Source: Pseudomonadota bacterium (GTDB taxonomy: Bacteria > Pseudomonadota > Alphaproteobacteria > Acetobacterales > Acetobacteraceae). From it: a stretch of DNA of 21,386 nucleotides. This document shows, in pieces, positions 1 to 7,055 of the stretch. Where the stretch lies: assembly GCA_023390705.1 (NCBI GenBank), contig JAEWCI010000651.1:1-21386 (forward strand), read 5' to 3'. Position numbers and translations under genes: made by a program. Each line of letters starts with the position of its first letter. The first letter of the stretch is position 1. The notes beneath the pieces were generated by a model. It was given only the letters and a program-made list of their open reading frames with translations, did not search any database and was not told where the DNA came from.

Positions 1-507
1 GAACTGGCCCGGCGGGAACAGGCCGCCTTCGAGCAGACCGCCACGGAGCTGCGCCATGCGGTGCAGAACGACCCGCAGCTCGCCGAGTTGGCAAGCCAGC
101 TGCGCGTGGAACAGACGCCGGAGGGGCTGCGCATCCAGATCCTCGATGCCGAACGGCAGGCCATGTTCCCGCTGGCCGGCAGCCAGCCGAACGAAAGGGC
201 GCGGGCGCTGCTGCAGAAGGTGGCGCAGGCCGTGGCGCGGTTGCCCAACGGCATCGCCATCACCGGCCATACCGATGCCACCCCCTTCCGCGGCGGCGAG
301 CGCAGTAACTGGGACCTTTCGGCCGACCGCGCCAATGCCGTGCGGCGGCTGCTGACGGAAGCCGGGGTGGCAGAGCCGCGCATGCGCAGCGTCTCCGGCC
401 AGGCCGACCGCGAACCCCTGCTGCCGGAGGAACCGAGTGCCGCCGCCAATCGCCGCGTCGCCATCACCCTGCTGCGGCAGGTCCCGGCCGCGGCACCCGC
501 CCCCTGA
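1..507 (+). CDS. motB: MotB-like flagellar stator protein, C-terminal part (5' end outside window)
   Basis: The frame is open from base 1, so the gene starts upstream; about 168 residues are visible. The last ~100 residues are an OmpA/MotB peptidoglycan-binding domain: a GHTDATPF segment, then LSADRANAVRRLL, then a closing NRRVAI block. In this family that domain anchors the stator to the cell wall. The visible N-terminal part is charged and fits the MotB periplasmic linker. The membrane helix with the proton-carrying Asp is not in the window. motA begins 14 bases after the stop, which supports MotB over a general OmpA-like protein. The order motB then motA is the reverse of E. coli. Confidence 0.88.
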   Translation, partial: ELARREQAAFEQTATELRHAVQNDPQLAELASQLRVEQTPEGLRIQILDAERQAMFPLAGSQPNERARALLQKVAQAVARLPNGIAITGHTDATPFRGGERSNWDLSADRANAVRRLLTEAGVAEPRMRSVSGQADREPLLPEEPSAAANRRVAITLLRQVPAAAPAP

Positions 508-521
508 GCATGCGCTGACCC

Positions 522-1388
522 ATGAACACGATCCTCGGCCTGGTGGTGATGCTGGCCTGCGTCTTCGGCAGCTACATCCTGGCGGGCGGCCATTTCGACA
601 TCATCGCCCACGCCCTGCCGCATGAGCTGATGGCCATCGGCGGCGCCGCCATCGGCGCCTTCGTCATGTCCAACAGCGTCGGCGACATCAAGCATGTCGC
701 CGGCGGCTTCGGGAAGATCATGAAGGGCGCCAGGTACAAGAAGGCGGATTATGTGGAGATGCTCAGCCTGCTCTACTGGTTCGTCCGGCTGGCGCAGACC
801 AAGGGCGCCATGACGCTGGAAACGCATATTGAGAAGCCGGAGGAAAGCCCGGCCTTCAACAAATTCCCCAACATCGCCCGGGATCACCACGCGGTATCGC
901 TGATCTGCGACTATCTGCGCATGGTCGGCATGAACGCCGACGACCCGCACCAGATCGAGGACGTGATGGCGCGGGAACTGAAGAAGATGAAGGAGGAGGA
1001 GCTGCACCCCTCCCACGCCTTGCAGGCCGTGGCCGATGCCCTGCCCGCGCTCGGCATCGTCGCCGCGGTGCTCGGCGTCATCAAGACCATGGGCAGCATA
1101 GACCAGCCCCCCGCGGTGCTCGGCGGCATGATCGGTGGCGCGCTTGTCGGCACCTTCCTCGGCGTGCTGCTGGCCTATGGCATGGTGGGCCCCTGCGCCA
1201 CCCGGCTGAAGGGCGTGGTGGATGAGGAAAGCCGCTACTTCGAGGTGATCCGCGCCGTGCTGGTGGCGCATCTCCACGGCAACGCGCCGCAGGTGGCGGT
1301 GGAAACCGGCCGCAAGATGGCGCCCACCGCCCTGATGCCGAGTTTCCAGGAACTGGAGCAGGCCTTGCAGGAGTTGCAGATCGCGTGA
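522..1388 (+). CDS. motA: Flagellar motor stator protein MotA
   Basis: A protein of 288 residues, the usual MotA length. It forms the proton channel of the flagellar stator with MotB in the inner membrane. The sequence shows two N-terminal membrane segments (about residues 1-22 and 34-52), a long charged cytoplasmic loop (about 60-170), and two C-terminal membrane segments (about 172-192 and 200-224). Pro175 (in ADALPALG) and Pro224 (in GMVGP) fit the two conserved prolines of MotA, P173 and P222 in E. coli. The charged stretch at 151-160 (RELKKMKEEE) lies in the loop that meets FliG. No strong ribosome binding site precedes the ATG, so translation may be coupled to motB. Confidence 0.95.
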   Translation: MNTILGLVVMLACVFGSYILAGGHFDIIAHALPHELMAIGGAAIGAFVMSNSVGDIKHVAGGFGKIMKGARYKKADYVEMLSLLYWFVRLAQTKGAMTLETHIEKPEESPAFNKFPNIARDHHAVSLICDYLRMVGMNADDPHQIEDVMARELKKMKEEELHPSHALQAVADALPALGIVAAVLGVIKTMGSIDQPPAVLGGMIGGALVGTFLGVLLAYGMVGPCATRLKGVVDEESRYFEVIRAVLVAHLHGNAPQVAVETGRKMAPTALMPSFQELEQALQELQIA

Positions 1389-1444
1389 TGCCCGGGCGGG
1401 CCGCCACCCTTGACGCGCCAGGGGCGCAACGGCAGGCAGCGCGC

Positions 1445-1897
1445 ATGGACAGCGAAACCTCCTTCCCCGAGTACCCCCATGCGGATTCCCCCTATCACGC
1501 GCATCTCGGTGTGCATCTGGCGGAATGGCGCGACGGCTTCGCCCGGCTGGTGATCGACACCGCGAAGCCGCATGCCAACCGCTCCGGCATCGTCCATGGC
1601 GGCGTGCTGCTTTCCCTGGTGGACCAGGCGGCGGCCTTCGCCGGGCTCTACTGCCCCTTCCCGGACCGGGTGCGGCGGGCGGTGACGCTGGACCTGAACT
1701 GCCGCTTCACCGGCCAGGCCGCCATCGGCACCAGGCTGGTGGCGGAAGGCAGGGTGGTGACCAGCGGCCGCAACATCTTCTTCGCCCGGACCGAGGTGTT
1801 CGACGCCAAGGGCCAGCTCATCGCCTTCGGCAGTTCCACCCATCGCTATCGCGCCGGCAGCGGCGACCCGGCCGGCGTGCCGGTGACGGAAGGCTGA
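1445..1897 (+). CDS. PaaI-family hotdog thioesterase
   Basis: A hotdog-fold acyl-CoA thioesterase of the PaaI/YdiI group, about 150 residues from the chosen start. The motif NRSGIVHGG followed by LLSLVDQAA (His51-Gly-Gly, Asp60) is the family active-site region at the start of the central helix. The C-terminal half alternates hydrophobic strands, ending near FGSSTHRYR. An in-frame ATG at 1388 overlaps the motA stop (TGATG), but the 19 residues it adds are Ala/Arg/Gly-rich and outside the usual family length, so the ATG at 1445 is preferred. The substrate cannot be read from sequence. It sits between motA and the rhomboid gene on the same strand, with 7 bases to the next start. Confidence 0.82.
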   Translation: MDSETSFPEYPHADSPYHAHLGVHLAEWRDGFARLVIDTAKPHANRSGIVHGGVLLSLVDQAAAFAGLYCPFPDRVRRAVTLDLNCRFTGQAAIGTRLVAEGRVVTSGRNIFFARTEVFDAKGQLIAFGSSTHRYRAGSGDPAGVPVTEG

Positions 1898-1904
1898 ATC
1901 CGCC

Positions 1905-2729
1905 ATGCTGCTGGCCGATGACCTGCCGCTGCACCGCATCCGGCGGGCCTGGGCCACCCTGGCGCTGATCGGCGCCTGCCTGCTGGGCTGGGCGGCGCAG
2001 CTTGCCAATGAGCAGGTCCTGCCGGATTTCGCCCTGCTGCCCGCCGCGCTGCGCGAAAGCCCGGCCGACCCGGCGGTGCTGCTGCAATTGCTCGGCTACC
2101 AATTCCTTCATGGCGGCTGGCTGCATCTCGGCGGCAACCTGCTGGTGCTCTTCGTCTTCGGCGACAATGTGGAGGACGCGCTCGGCCCCTGGCGCTTCCT
2201 GCTGCTTTATCTGCTGGCCGGTAGCGCCGGCGGCCTGCTGCATGCGCTGCTGGCGGCGGACCCGCTGGTGCCGCTGGTCGGGGCCAGCGCCGCCATTGCC
2301 GGGCTGATGGCCGGCTACCTGCTGCTCTACCCGCGCGCGAAGCTGCTGGTGCTGGCCTTCAACCGCTTCCCGGTGCTGCTGCCCGCCAGTTGGTTCGTCG
2401 GCGCCTGGTTCGGCATGAACCTTCTGCGGGGGCTGGTCGCCTCGGCCGAGGATGAGGTGGCCTGGTGGGCGCATATCGGCGGCTTCCTGGCCGGCATCGC
2501 CCTGCTGCTGGCGCTGCGCCCGCGCGGGGTGGCGCTGTTCCAGCCGGCGCTGGCCTCCCCGGCGCCGCCGCTCGGCTGGCTGGGCCGCGTCGCCTTCGAT
2601 TTCGCGCCCGAGACGTCACCGCGGCACGGCGCAACGGCAGCCGATGCCGGGCTGCTGGACGGCAGGCTGGCGGCGGTGGCGAAGGCAGCGCTGTTCATCC
2701 TGCTCATATTCCTCTCGGCCTGGTTCTAG
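1905..2729 (+). CDS. Rhomboid-family intramembrane serine protease
   Basis: A protein of 274 residues, mostly membrane helices. Rhomboid hallmarks are present: an H-x3-N pair (His74, Asn78 in WLHLGGN), the catalytic serine in VGASAA (Ser128), and the catalytic histidine near the end of the core (His190 in WWAHIGG). The Ser-His dyad predicts an active protease cutting membrane proteins within the bilayer. The layout is a six-helix core followed by an extra C-terminal helix (about residues 257-273), separated by a polar Pro/Ala-rich linker. A GGAAGG sequence about 10 bases before the ATG supports the start. The substrate is unknown; location beside the surface-glycan genes does not by itself assign one. 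Confidence 0.9.
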   Translation: MLLADDLPLHRIRRAWATLALIGACLLGWAAQLANEQVLPDFALLPAALRESPADPAVLLQLLGYQFLHGGWLHLGGNLLVLFVFGDNVEDALGPWRFLLLYLLAGSAGGLLHALLAADPLVPLVGASAAIAGLMAGYLLLYPRAKLLVLAFNRFPVLLPASWFVGAWFGMNLLRGLVASAEDEVAWWAHIGGFLAGIALLLALRPRGVALFQPALASPAPPLGWLGRVAFDFAPETSPRHGATAADAGLLDGRLAAVAKAALFILLIFLSAWF

Positions 2730-2764
2730 GCCAAGCTCCGCCGGCACAGCCGTCGGAGGAAACC

Positions 2765-3739
2765 ATGCCGGAACCGCGCATCCTGGATCGCGAGCTGAAT
2801 GGCGGGCTCGCCTGGATCGGCAGCGAGTTGTCGCCACAGGCCGGGCTGCTGCCCATCGCGCCGGATGCGATGGCGGAACTGGAATCGGTGGCGGCGCTGC
2901 TGGCGGCGAATCCCCTGCCCATCCTGGCGCTGGACCCCGCCGATTTCCCGCTGGAAGCCTGCCGCCTGCTGATGCGGCGGGCGGAAAGCCTGCTGCTCCA
3001 GGGGCCGGGCTTCGTCATCCTGGACCGTATTCCGGTGGAACGCTTCGACCGCGAGGTGGCGACCCGGCTCTACTGGCTGTTGGCCCGGCTGCTGGCCCGC
3101 CCGGTGGCGCAGAAATGGGACGGCACCATGGTCTATGACGTGACCGACAAGGGCAGGCCGCCGGGCAACGGGGTGCGGCCGGACATCACCAATGCCGAGC
3201 AGAATTTCCACGTCGACAACAGCTACAACATCTGCCCGCCGGATTTCGTTGCGCTGTTCTGCCTGCAAACGGCGATGGAGGGCGGCGTCAGCGGCCTGGT
3301 GTCCTTCCACGCCGCGCATAACGAGATGCGCCGCCGCCACCCGGCGCTGCTGCCGCGGCTCTATCGCCCCTTCACCTTCGACCGCCAGCGTGAGCACGCC
3401 CCGGACGAGCCGATGACCCTGCGCCGGCCGATCTTCGAATTGCAGGGCGAAACCCTGCTGGGCCGCATCTCCCGCTTCCAGATCGGCAATGGCCATGCCC
3501 TGGCCGGGGCGCCGCGGGACGAGGAAGGCGCCGCGGCGCTGGCAGCCTTCGACGGCATCATGATGCAGGAGAGGCTGCGCTGGGACTTCCACTTCCAGCC
3601 GGGCCAGGTGCAGATCGTCAACAACCGCGCCCTGGGCCACCGCCGCACCGGTTTCCGTGATTGGCCGGAGCCGGAACGGAAGCGCCATCTGGTGCGGCTC
3701 TGGCTGCGGAATCACGGCCGGCCCTTCTATAACGGCTGA
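2765..3739 (+). CDS. TauD/TfdA-like Fe(II)/2-oxoglutarate dioxygenase
   Basis: A protein of 324 residues from the ATG preceded by a good ribosome binding site (GGAGGA, 2755-2760). The frame stays open upstream into the rhomboid gene, but that extension is only a shadow. The iron-binding facial triad is visible: HVD at residues 149-151 (in NFHVDNSYN) and a distal His292 (in NNRALGHRR). A basic RHLVRLWLR segment near the C-terminus is where this fold places the Arg that binds 2-oxoglutarate. The family hydroxylates or oxidatively cleaves small molecules, taurine and 2,4-D being known substrates; here the substrate is unknown. It lies 35 bases after the rhomboid gene and 101 bases before an exporter gene, so tailoring of a glycan or lipid is possible but unproved. 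Confidence 0.82.
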   Translation: MPEPRILDRELNGGLAWIGSELSPQAGLLPIAPDAMAELESVAALLAANPLPILALDPADFPLEACRLLMRRAESLLLQGPGFVILDRIPVERFDREVATRLYWLLARLLARPVAQKWDGTMVYDVTDKGRPPGNGVRPDITNAEQNFHVDNSYNICPPDFVALFCLQTAMEGGVSGLVSFHAAHNEMRRRHPALLPRLYRPFTFDRQREHAPDEPMTLRRPIFELQGETLLGRISRFQIGNGHALAGAPRDEEGAAALAAFDGIMMQERLRWDFHFQPGQVQIVNNRALGHRRTGFRDWPEPERKRHLVRLWLRNHGRPFYNG

Positions 3740-3819
3740 GCGAGGGCCCTCTCCCCCAGGGGCACGGGTGTGGCGAAGGGGCGGCCCGGTGCCTGCCCGC
3801 CGCTGGCCCGGCAGGGCGC

Positions 3820-3838
3820 CGCGGTCTATACGACCGCG
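3820..3838 (+). promoter_or_regulatory. 7-bp inverted repeat with TATAC core just before the exporter start
   Basis: The arms cGCGGTC and GACCGCg are perfect 7-bp complements around TATAC. The element ends two bases before the ATG at 3841. No Shine-Dalgarno sequence precedes that ATG. The CTATAC/TATACG core lies where a -10 box would give a transcript starting at or near the ATG (leaderless). The dyad could instead be an operator or an RNA hairpin over the start. No convincing -35 box is seen. Confidence 0.35.
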
Positions 3839-3840
3839 CC

Positions 3841-4686
3841 ATGCCATCCCCCTCTGCCCTGGCCACCGCCCTGCCGGCCTTCCGTTTCGATTCGGATGAT
3901 CCGCAGCGGCTCAGCCGCGCGCTGGAGGATCTGCGCCTCGGCGCCGCCCGCTGGCGCCTGGCCCTGGCGCTGGCCTGGCTGGACCTGCGCAACCGCTACC
4001 GTGGCTCGGTGCTCGGCCCCTTCTGGCTGACGCTGTCCACGGCGGTGATGCTGTTCAGCCTGGGCTTCCTCTATTCCGCGCTGTTCAAGCTGACCCTGGT
4101 GGACTACCTGCCCTGGCTGGGCGCCAGCCTCATCATCTGGGGCGTGATCGCGCAGATCGTCAGCGAGGCCTGCGTCAGCCTGACCAGCGCCGAGGGCATC
4201 ATTCGCCAGATGCCGCTGCCCTACACCGTGCACGCGATGCGCTGCGTGATCCGCAACGGGCTGGTGGCGGCGCATAACCTGCCGCTGATCCTGCTGGTCT
4301 TCGCCGCCTGCGGCGTATGGCCGGGGCTGGAAGCGGTGCTGGCCCTGCCGGGGCTGGCGCTGGTGGCGGTGAACGGGCTGGCGGCCTCGCTGCTGCTCGG
4401 CATGGTCTGCGCCCGCTTCCGCGACATCGCGCAGATCGTCGCCAGCGTCATGCAGATCGCCTTCTTCCTGACGCCGGTGATCTGGAAGCTGGAATTGCTG
4501 ACCATCGACCACCGGCTGCTGCTGCTGAACCCGTTCTACGCGCTGATGGAGACGGTGCGCGGGCCACTGCTGGGCGAGGTTTCCGGGGCGGCCTGGATGG
4601 CGGCGCTGTTCTACACCGCCATCAATCTCGCCGTCACCCTTGTCTTCTTCGTGCGCTTCCGCGCGCGCATCTCGTTCTGGGTATAA
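3841..4686 (+). CDS. ABC-2 polysaccharide export permease (Wzm/KpsM type), first exporter
   Basis: A 281-residue integral membrane protein of the ABC-2 permease family that moves lipid-linked polysaccharide across the inner membrane. After a ~45-residue cytoplasmic N-terminus come the family-typical segment LRNRYRGSVLGPFW (an amphipathic gate helix leading into the first membrane helix), then about six membrane helices, and the LNPFYALMETVRGPLL region before the last helix. The matching ATPase starts three bases after the stop. There is no visible ribosome binding site at the ATG; a dyad sits directly upstream. It is only loosely similar to the second permease (18818-19624), so the two exporters are not a recent duplication. 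Confidence 0.9.
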   Translation: MPSPSALATALPAFRFDSDDPQRLSRALEDLRLGAARWRLALALAWLDLRNRYRGSVLGPFWLTLSTAVMLFSLGFLYSALFKLTLVDYLPWLGASLIIWGVIAQIVSEACVSLTSAEGIIRQMPLPYTVHAMRCVIRNGLVAAHNLPLILLVFAACGVWPGLEAVLALPGLALVAVNGLAASLLLGMVCARFRDIAQIVASVMQIAFFLTPVIWKLELLTIDHRLLLLNPFYALMETVRGPLLGEVSGAAWMAALFYTAINLAVTLVFFVRFRARISFWV

Positions 4687-4689
4687 TGC

Positions 4690-5421
4690 GTGGCCCATAT
4701 CCTCGCCGAGCGGCTCTCGATCGAATTCCCGCTCTACCACCTCGGTGCCCGGTCGCTGAAGAAGCGGCTGCTGGCCAGCACGCCGCTGCGCCTGCGTACC
4801 GATGAATCCCACCGCGTGGTGGTTTCCGCCCTGCGCGACCTGAGCTTCGAGATCCGCCGCGGAGAGCGGGTGGCGCTGGTCGGCCACAACGGCGCCGGCA
4901 AAACCACGCTGCTGCGGACCCTGGCCGGCATCTATGAACCCGTGGCCGGACGGCTGGAGGTGGTGGGGGAGATCGGCTCGCTCATCGAACCCTCGGCGGG
5001 CATGGACCCCAATGCGACGGGGCGCGAGAATATCGTGCTGCGCGGCCTCTACCGCGGCCTGACGGAGGCCGAGAGCCGCATCCTGGCCGAGGACGTGGCG
5101 GCCTTCGCCGGGCTGGGCGAGTTCCTCGACATTCCGGTGCGCAGCTACTCCGCCGGCATGGGCGTGCGGCTGGCCTTCGCGATGGCCACCGCCATGGCCC
5201 CGCAGGTGCTGCTGATGGACGAATGGTTCCTGGCCGGCGATGCCGAATTCATGCAGCGCGCCGAGGAGCGGCTGCACCGCCTGGTCAGCGATGCCGATAT
5301 CCTGGTCATCGCCACCCACGACATGGGGGTGGTGCGCCGCTGGTGCGACCGGGTGATCCGGCTGGACGCCGGCCGCATCACCGCCGATGGCCCGGTGGAT
5401 GCGGTGCTGGAGATGGCATAG
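4690..5421 (+). CDS. ABC polysaccharide export ATPase (Wzt/KpsT type, no carbohydrate-binding domain)
   Basis: A 243-residue nucleotide-binding subunit that pairs with the permease just upstream. Walker A is GHNGAGKT (65-72), the signature is YSAGM (153-157), Walker B is VLLMDE (173-178) and the switch His is at 210 (ATHD). The family segment DPNATGRENI (106-115) is also present. It ends just after the ATPase core, so it lacks the C-terminal carbohydrate-binding domain of O9a-type Wzt. That suggests KpsT-like export that does not read a terminal cap. It starts with GTG three bases after the permease stop, consistent with coupled translation. Confidence 0.92.
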   Translation: MAHILAERLSIEFPLYHLGARSLKKRLLASTPLRLRTDESHRVVVSALRDLSFEIRRGERVALVGHNGAGKTTLLRTLAGIYEPVAGRLEVVGEIGSLIEPSAGMDPNATGRENIVLRGLYRGLTEAESRILAEDVAAFAGLGEFLDIPVRSYSAGMGVRLAFAMATAMAPQVLLMDEWFLAGDAEFMQRAEERLHRLVSDADILVIATHDMGVVRRWCDRVIRLDAGRITADGPVDAVLEMA

Positions 5422-5439
5422 GACAGGCGGGAAACAGCC

Positions 5440-6027
5440 TTGAACGACACGATCACCGGCTATATCGACGCATCAATCCGTGCACTGCAGCGGTTGGCAG
5501 CGGATGTACCGCTGCTGGCACGGCTGCACGAGGCGGTGACCTGCTGCGAGGAAGCACTGCTGCAGGGCGGCAGGATCCTGTTCTGCGGCAACGGCGGCAG
5601 CGCTGCCGATGCCATGCATCTGGCGGGCGAATTGGTTGGGCGCTTCAATTACGACCGCCCCGGAATGGCCGGCATCGCCCTGACGGCGGATACATCCGCG
5701 CTTACCGCCATCGGCAACGACTACGGCTTCGAACAGGTGTTTGCCCGGCAGGTCGAGGCGCTCGGCCGCCCGGGTGACGTGCTGATCGCACTTTCCACCT
5801 CCGGTCAGTCGATGAACTTGGTGCGGGCCCTTGAGGCAGCCGCGCGGCTTCGGTTGCGACGGATTGGTTTCACAGGCCGCGATGGCGGCACCATGGCGAC
5901 ACTATGCGAGATCGAGCTGCGGGCACCCGCGCAGGAAACGCCGCTGATCCAACAGCAGCACATGGTTATGGGCCATCTGCTGTGCGCCGAGTTGGAGCGG
6001 CGGCTGCATCCCGGAAGGCCAATCTGA
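5440..6027 (+). CDS. gmhA: GmhA-like phosphoheptose isomerase (SIS domain)
   Basis: A 195-residue single-SIS-domain protein, the normal GmhA length. GmhA converts sedoheptulose 7-phosphate to D-glycero-D-manno-heptose 7-phosphate, the first step to nucleotide-activated heptose. Phosphate-binding segments are FCGNGGSAADA (48-58) and LSTSGQSMN (118-126). Glu64 (AGELVGRF) and His174 (QQQHMVMGH) fit the catalytic Glu and His of GmhA. The start is TTG, 18 bases after the ATPase stop; no better in-frame start is near. DiaA, a non-enzymatic SIS relative, is the main alternative, but the intact Glu/His pair and glycan context favour GmhA. Codon use is visibly more relaxed than in the exporter genes before it. 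Its stop touches the insertion-sequence debris. No gmhB or hldE is in the window. Confidence 0.85.
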   Translation: MNDTITGYIDASIRALQRLAADVPLLARLHEAVTCCEEALLQGGRILFCGNGGSAADAMHLAGELVGRFNYDRPGMAGIALTADTSALTAIGNDYGFEQVFARQVEALGRPGDVLIALSTSGQSMNLVRALEAAARLRLRRIGFTGRDGGTMATLCEIELRAPAQETPLIQQQHMVMGHLLCAELERRLHPGRPI

Positions 6028-6034
6028 CAAGAAA

Positions 6035-6396
6035 CCGACTGCTGTGCTGGCGGCTGGACGGTGTAGCCGAGGGCGGTGAGTTGCGTGGCGAGGCGGGCGG
6101 CTCGGCTGCCCTGGGCCCGACGGCTGAAGTGGCCGGCCGGGTCCAAGATCCTGGTAGAAGGTGCCGTCGCGCAGCATGTGCCAGGCAGCGGTCAGGATGG
6201 ATGCGGCGACGGCGCAGATGGCCTTCTTCGTCCACGGAGAGCGCGCAGGCGCTGGAACCGGGCCTGGAGATAGCTGGCCTCCCCTGGAGGCGGCCCAGGC
6301 GCACTGCACGAGGGTGGTCTTCAGCCAGGACCTGCCCTTGCGCAGACGGGTGGAGCGGCGCTTGCCAGCGCTCTCGTCATTGCGCGGGCAGAGACC
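6035..6396 (-). pseudogene. IS110-family transposase remnant (C-terminal part, frameshifted)
   Basis: Reading the minus strand from 6396 gives pieces of the IS110 C-terminal (Transposase_20) domain spread over different frames: GLCPRNDESAGKRRS with KGRSWLKTTLVQCAWAAS, then SYLQARFQRLRALRG, then KKAICAVAASILTAAWHMLR with DGTFYQDLGP, then HFSRRAQGSRAARLATQLT with ALGYTVQPP. Joining them needs about three frameshifts, so the gene is dead. The N-terminal DEDD catalytic domain is missing. No in-frame stop is seen before the piece runs into the antisense of gmhA, so the original 3' end is also lost. Confidence 0.75.
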
Positions 6397-6791
6397 GGAT
6401 GGTGCCCTTCTACGACGAGCACGGCATCCCGCTGATGCGGATCCTGACCGACAGGGGGACGGAATACTGCGGCAGCCCCGAGCGGCACGAGTACGAGCTC
6501 TACCTGGCCGCCGAGGAGGTGGACCACACGCGGACCAAGACCAAGAGCCCGCAGACCAACGGCATCGTCGAGCGGCTGCACAAGACCATGCTGCACGAGT
6601 TCTACCAGGTGGCCTTCCGCAAGAAGGTCTACCGCGGCATCGACGAGCTGCAGCGCGGCCTCGATGCCTGGTTCGCCGAATACAACGAGATCAAGCCACA
6701 TCAGGGGCGGTGGTGCTACGGCAAGACCCCGATGCAGACATTCCTGGCCTCCGTGCCGCTTGCCCAGGAGAAGCTGCTGCAGGCACAGTAG
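6393..6791 (+). pseudogene. IS481-family transposase, 3' half only
   Basis: About 130 residues of an rve integrase-core transposase are intact to the TAG stop at 6789-6791. Visible are ILTDRGTEYCG (second catalytic Asp), KTKSPQTNGIVERLHKTML (catalytic Glu), and the family C-terminal block PHQGRWCYGKTPMQTF. The N-terminal helix-turn-helix and first catalytic Asp are missing; the sequence upstream of DRMVPF is the IS110 remnant on the other strand. The frame stays open further upstream only by chance. An ATG at 6399 exists but a protein from it would lack the catalytic triad. Confidence 0.82.
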
Positions 6792-6942
6792 CAGCGGACA
6801 CTCGCGCCCGATCGGACACGTCCACCCGCCGATCAGGTGACCGTCAGATCAAGTCCATACTTCTATACAACAGGAAGGCAGGTGGGTCCGTAAGCCGCGC
6901 TTACCATCAAGGCGACTGCCTGGCTCTCTTACTCCTCCGTGA

Positions 6943-6962
6943 AAGGCCGCTTCGGCGGCTTC
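6943..6962 (-). terminator. Possible terminator hairpin after the minus-strand operon
   Basis: GCCGC-TTCG-GCGGC at 6946-6959 is a perfect 5-bp stem with a four-base loop, followed on the minus strand by CTTTC. It lies about 95 bases past the stop of the last operon gene. On the plus strand the loop reads cUUCGg, an unusually stable tetraloop. The stem is short and the T-run weak, so this is only a candidate. Confidence 0.35.
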
Positions 6963-7055
6963 CTTCCCTGCTGATCCATCCGACACCTCCAGCTCCAAAC
7001 CATGCCATGGGTGCCCACGGAACCAAGGGAGGATCACTTCCGTCTTCCGCGTCGC

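Larger units (their letters stand above)
6028..6869. mobile_element. Composite of two insertion-sequence remnants (IS110 and IS481 families)
   Basis: The segment between gmhA and the end of the minus-strand operon has no intact gene. Its left half (to about 6396) carries an IS110-type transposase 3' part on the minus strand. Its right half (from about 6393) carries the 3' half of an IS481-type transposase on the plus strand. The two meet within a few bases. The right border is set at 6869 because the reverse complement there starts with TGTATAGAAGTATGGACTTG, which looks like an IS481-type terminal repeat. No matching left end is seen, so neither element could move by itself. Confidence 0.7.

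Noticed and set aside
1388..1444. N-terminal extension of the thioesterase from an ATG overlapping the motA stop
   Set aside because: The TGATG overlap is attractive, but the added residues are low-complexity and exceed the normal family length; the ATG at 1445 is preferred.
2465..2764. Upstream 100-residue extension of the dioxygenase frame
   Set aside because: It lies inside the rhomboid gene in another frame, and the ATG at 2765 has a clear GGAGGA ribosome binding site.
3742..3751. Palindrome GAGGGCCCTC after the dioxygenase stop
   Set aside because: There is no loop and no T-run, so it is unlikely to terminate transcription; it is expected by chance in GC-rich DNA.
3826..5319. Long minus-strand open frame of about 500 codons opposite the first exporter genes
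   Set aside because: It is rich in Gln, His, Arg and Gly, the usual antisense shadow of high-GC genes; the plus strand carries clear permease and ATPase motifs.
5904..6398. Extended plus-strand frame running from gmhA into the IS481 transposase
   Set aside because: Only the part after about 6393 resembles a transposase; the upstream part overlaps gmhA and the opposite-strand IS110 remnant.
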